Assembly: GCA_910577765.1 (NCBI GenBank)
Contig: CAJTOV010000162.1
Location: 1 to 5,615 of the forward strand
Source: an uncultured Lachnospiraceae bacterium
GTDB taxonomy: Bacteria; Bacillota; Clostridia; Lachnospirales; Lachnospiraceae
DNA: 5,615 nucleotides
Reading direction: 5' to 3'
A program made the position numbers and the translations under genes. Numbering within the stretch: position 1 is the first letter of the stretch; each line of letters begins with the position of its first letter. The notes beneath the pieces were generated by a model. The model made no database searches, had not been told where the DNA came from, and saw only the letters and a program-made list of their open reading frames with translations. Below, piece by piece: positions 5,553-5,615 of this stretch.

Positions 5553-5615
5553 ATAATATACAGTTATAGTTCACGGGGCGGGGAAAACTGGACGAAAACA
5601 GACGTCAAGCTGGCC

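Noticed and set aside
5553..5615. Start of a divergent gene on the plus strand at the right edge
   Set aside because: No ATG or convincing start with a ribosome site is visible before the window ends; a divergent gene may begin outside.

Overview
The window looks like chromosomal DNA from a moderately GC-rich Clostridia member, most plausibly Lachnospiraceae. The grounds are the Shine-Dalgarno sites (GGAGG, GAGAGG), consensus sigma-A promoters in AT-rich spacers, a SleB/CwlJ-type wall hydrolase with the 'EAEAG' active-site style common in that family, and short HacA-type aconitase-superfamily subunits. Genus cannot be fixed from the sequence. All six supported genes are on the minus strand, so transcription runs from high to low coordinates.

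Right end (5464-5615): a promoter region of at least 152 bp with a TTGTTA-N18-TATAAT promoter. Two inverted repeats overlap it, which suggests a regulated operon. No gene is visible there.

Positions 5463 to 1441 hold one compact operon of five genes: small subunit 1, large subunit 1, small subunit 2, large subunit 2 and a YbaK-type Cys-tRNA(Pro) deacylase. The four subunits form two complete, diverged 3-isopropylmalate dehydratase/homoaconitase-type hydro-lyases. Each large subunit keeps three cysteines for a [4Fe-4S] cluster, and each small subunit keeps the NFGCGSSRE active-site loop. Neither pair has the YLRT or YLVY small-subunit motif that I recall for homoaconitase and isopropylmalate isomerase, and no leuA or leuB is in view, so the substrates are open. 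A catabolic or methyl-branched hydroxy-acid role is a hypothesis only. The second large subunit has a roughly 25-residue tail read out of frame through the start of ybaK. A hairpin terminator follows the operon at 1339-1370.

Positions 1338 to 178 form a separate unit: a secreted SleB-like cell-wall hydrolase driven by a consensus sigma-A promoter. Further upstream, three hexamers at an 11-bp pitch match the WalR-box pattern (TGTWAH-N5-TGTWAH), and a -10-like element sits 17 bp beyond them. This would fit control of the hydrolase by the essential WalRK wall-stress system.

Left end (1-177): no convincing gene. It contains nested inverted and direct repeats that could form mutually exclusive hairpins.
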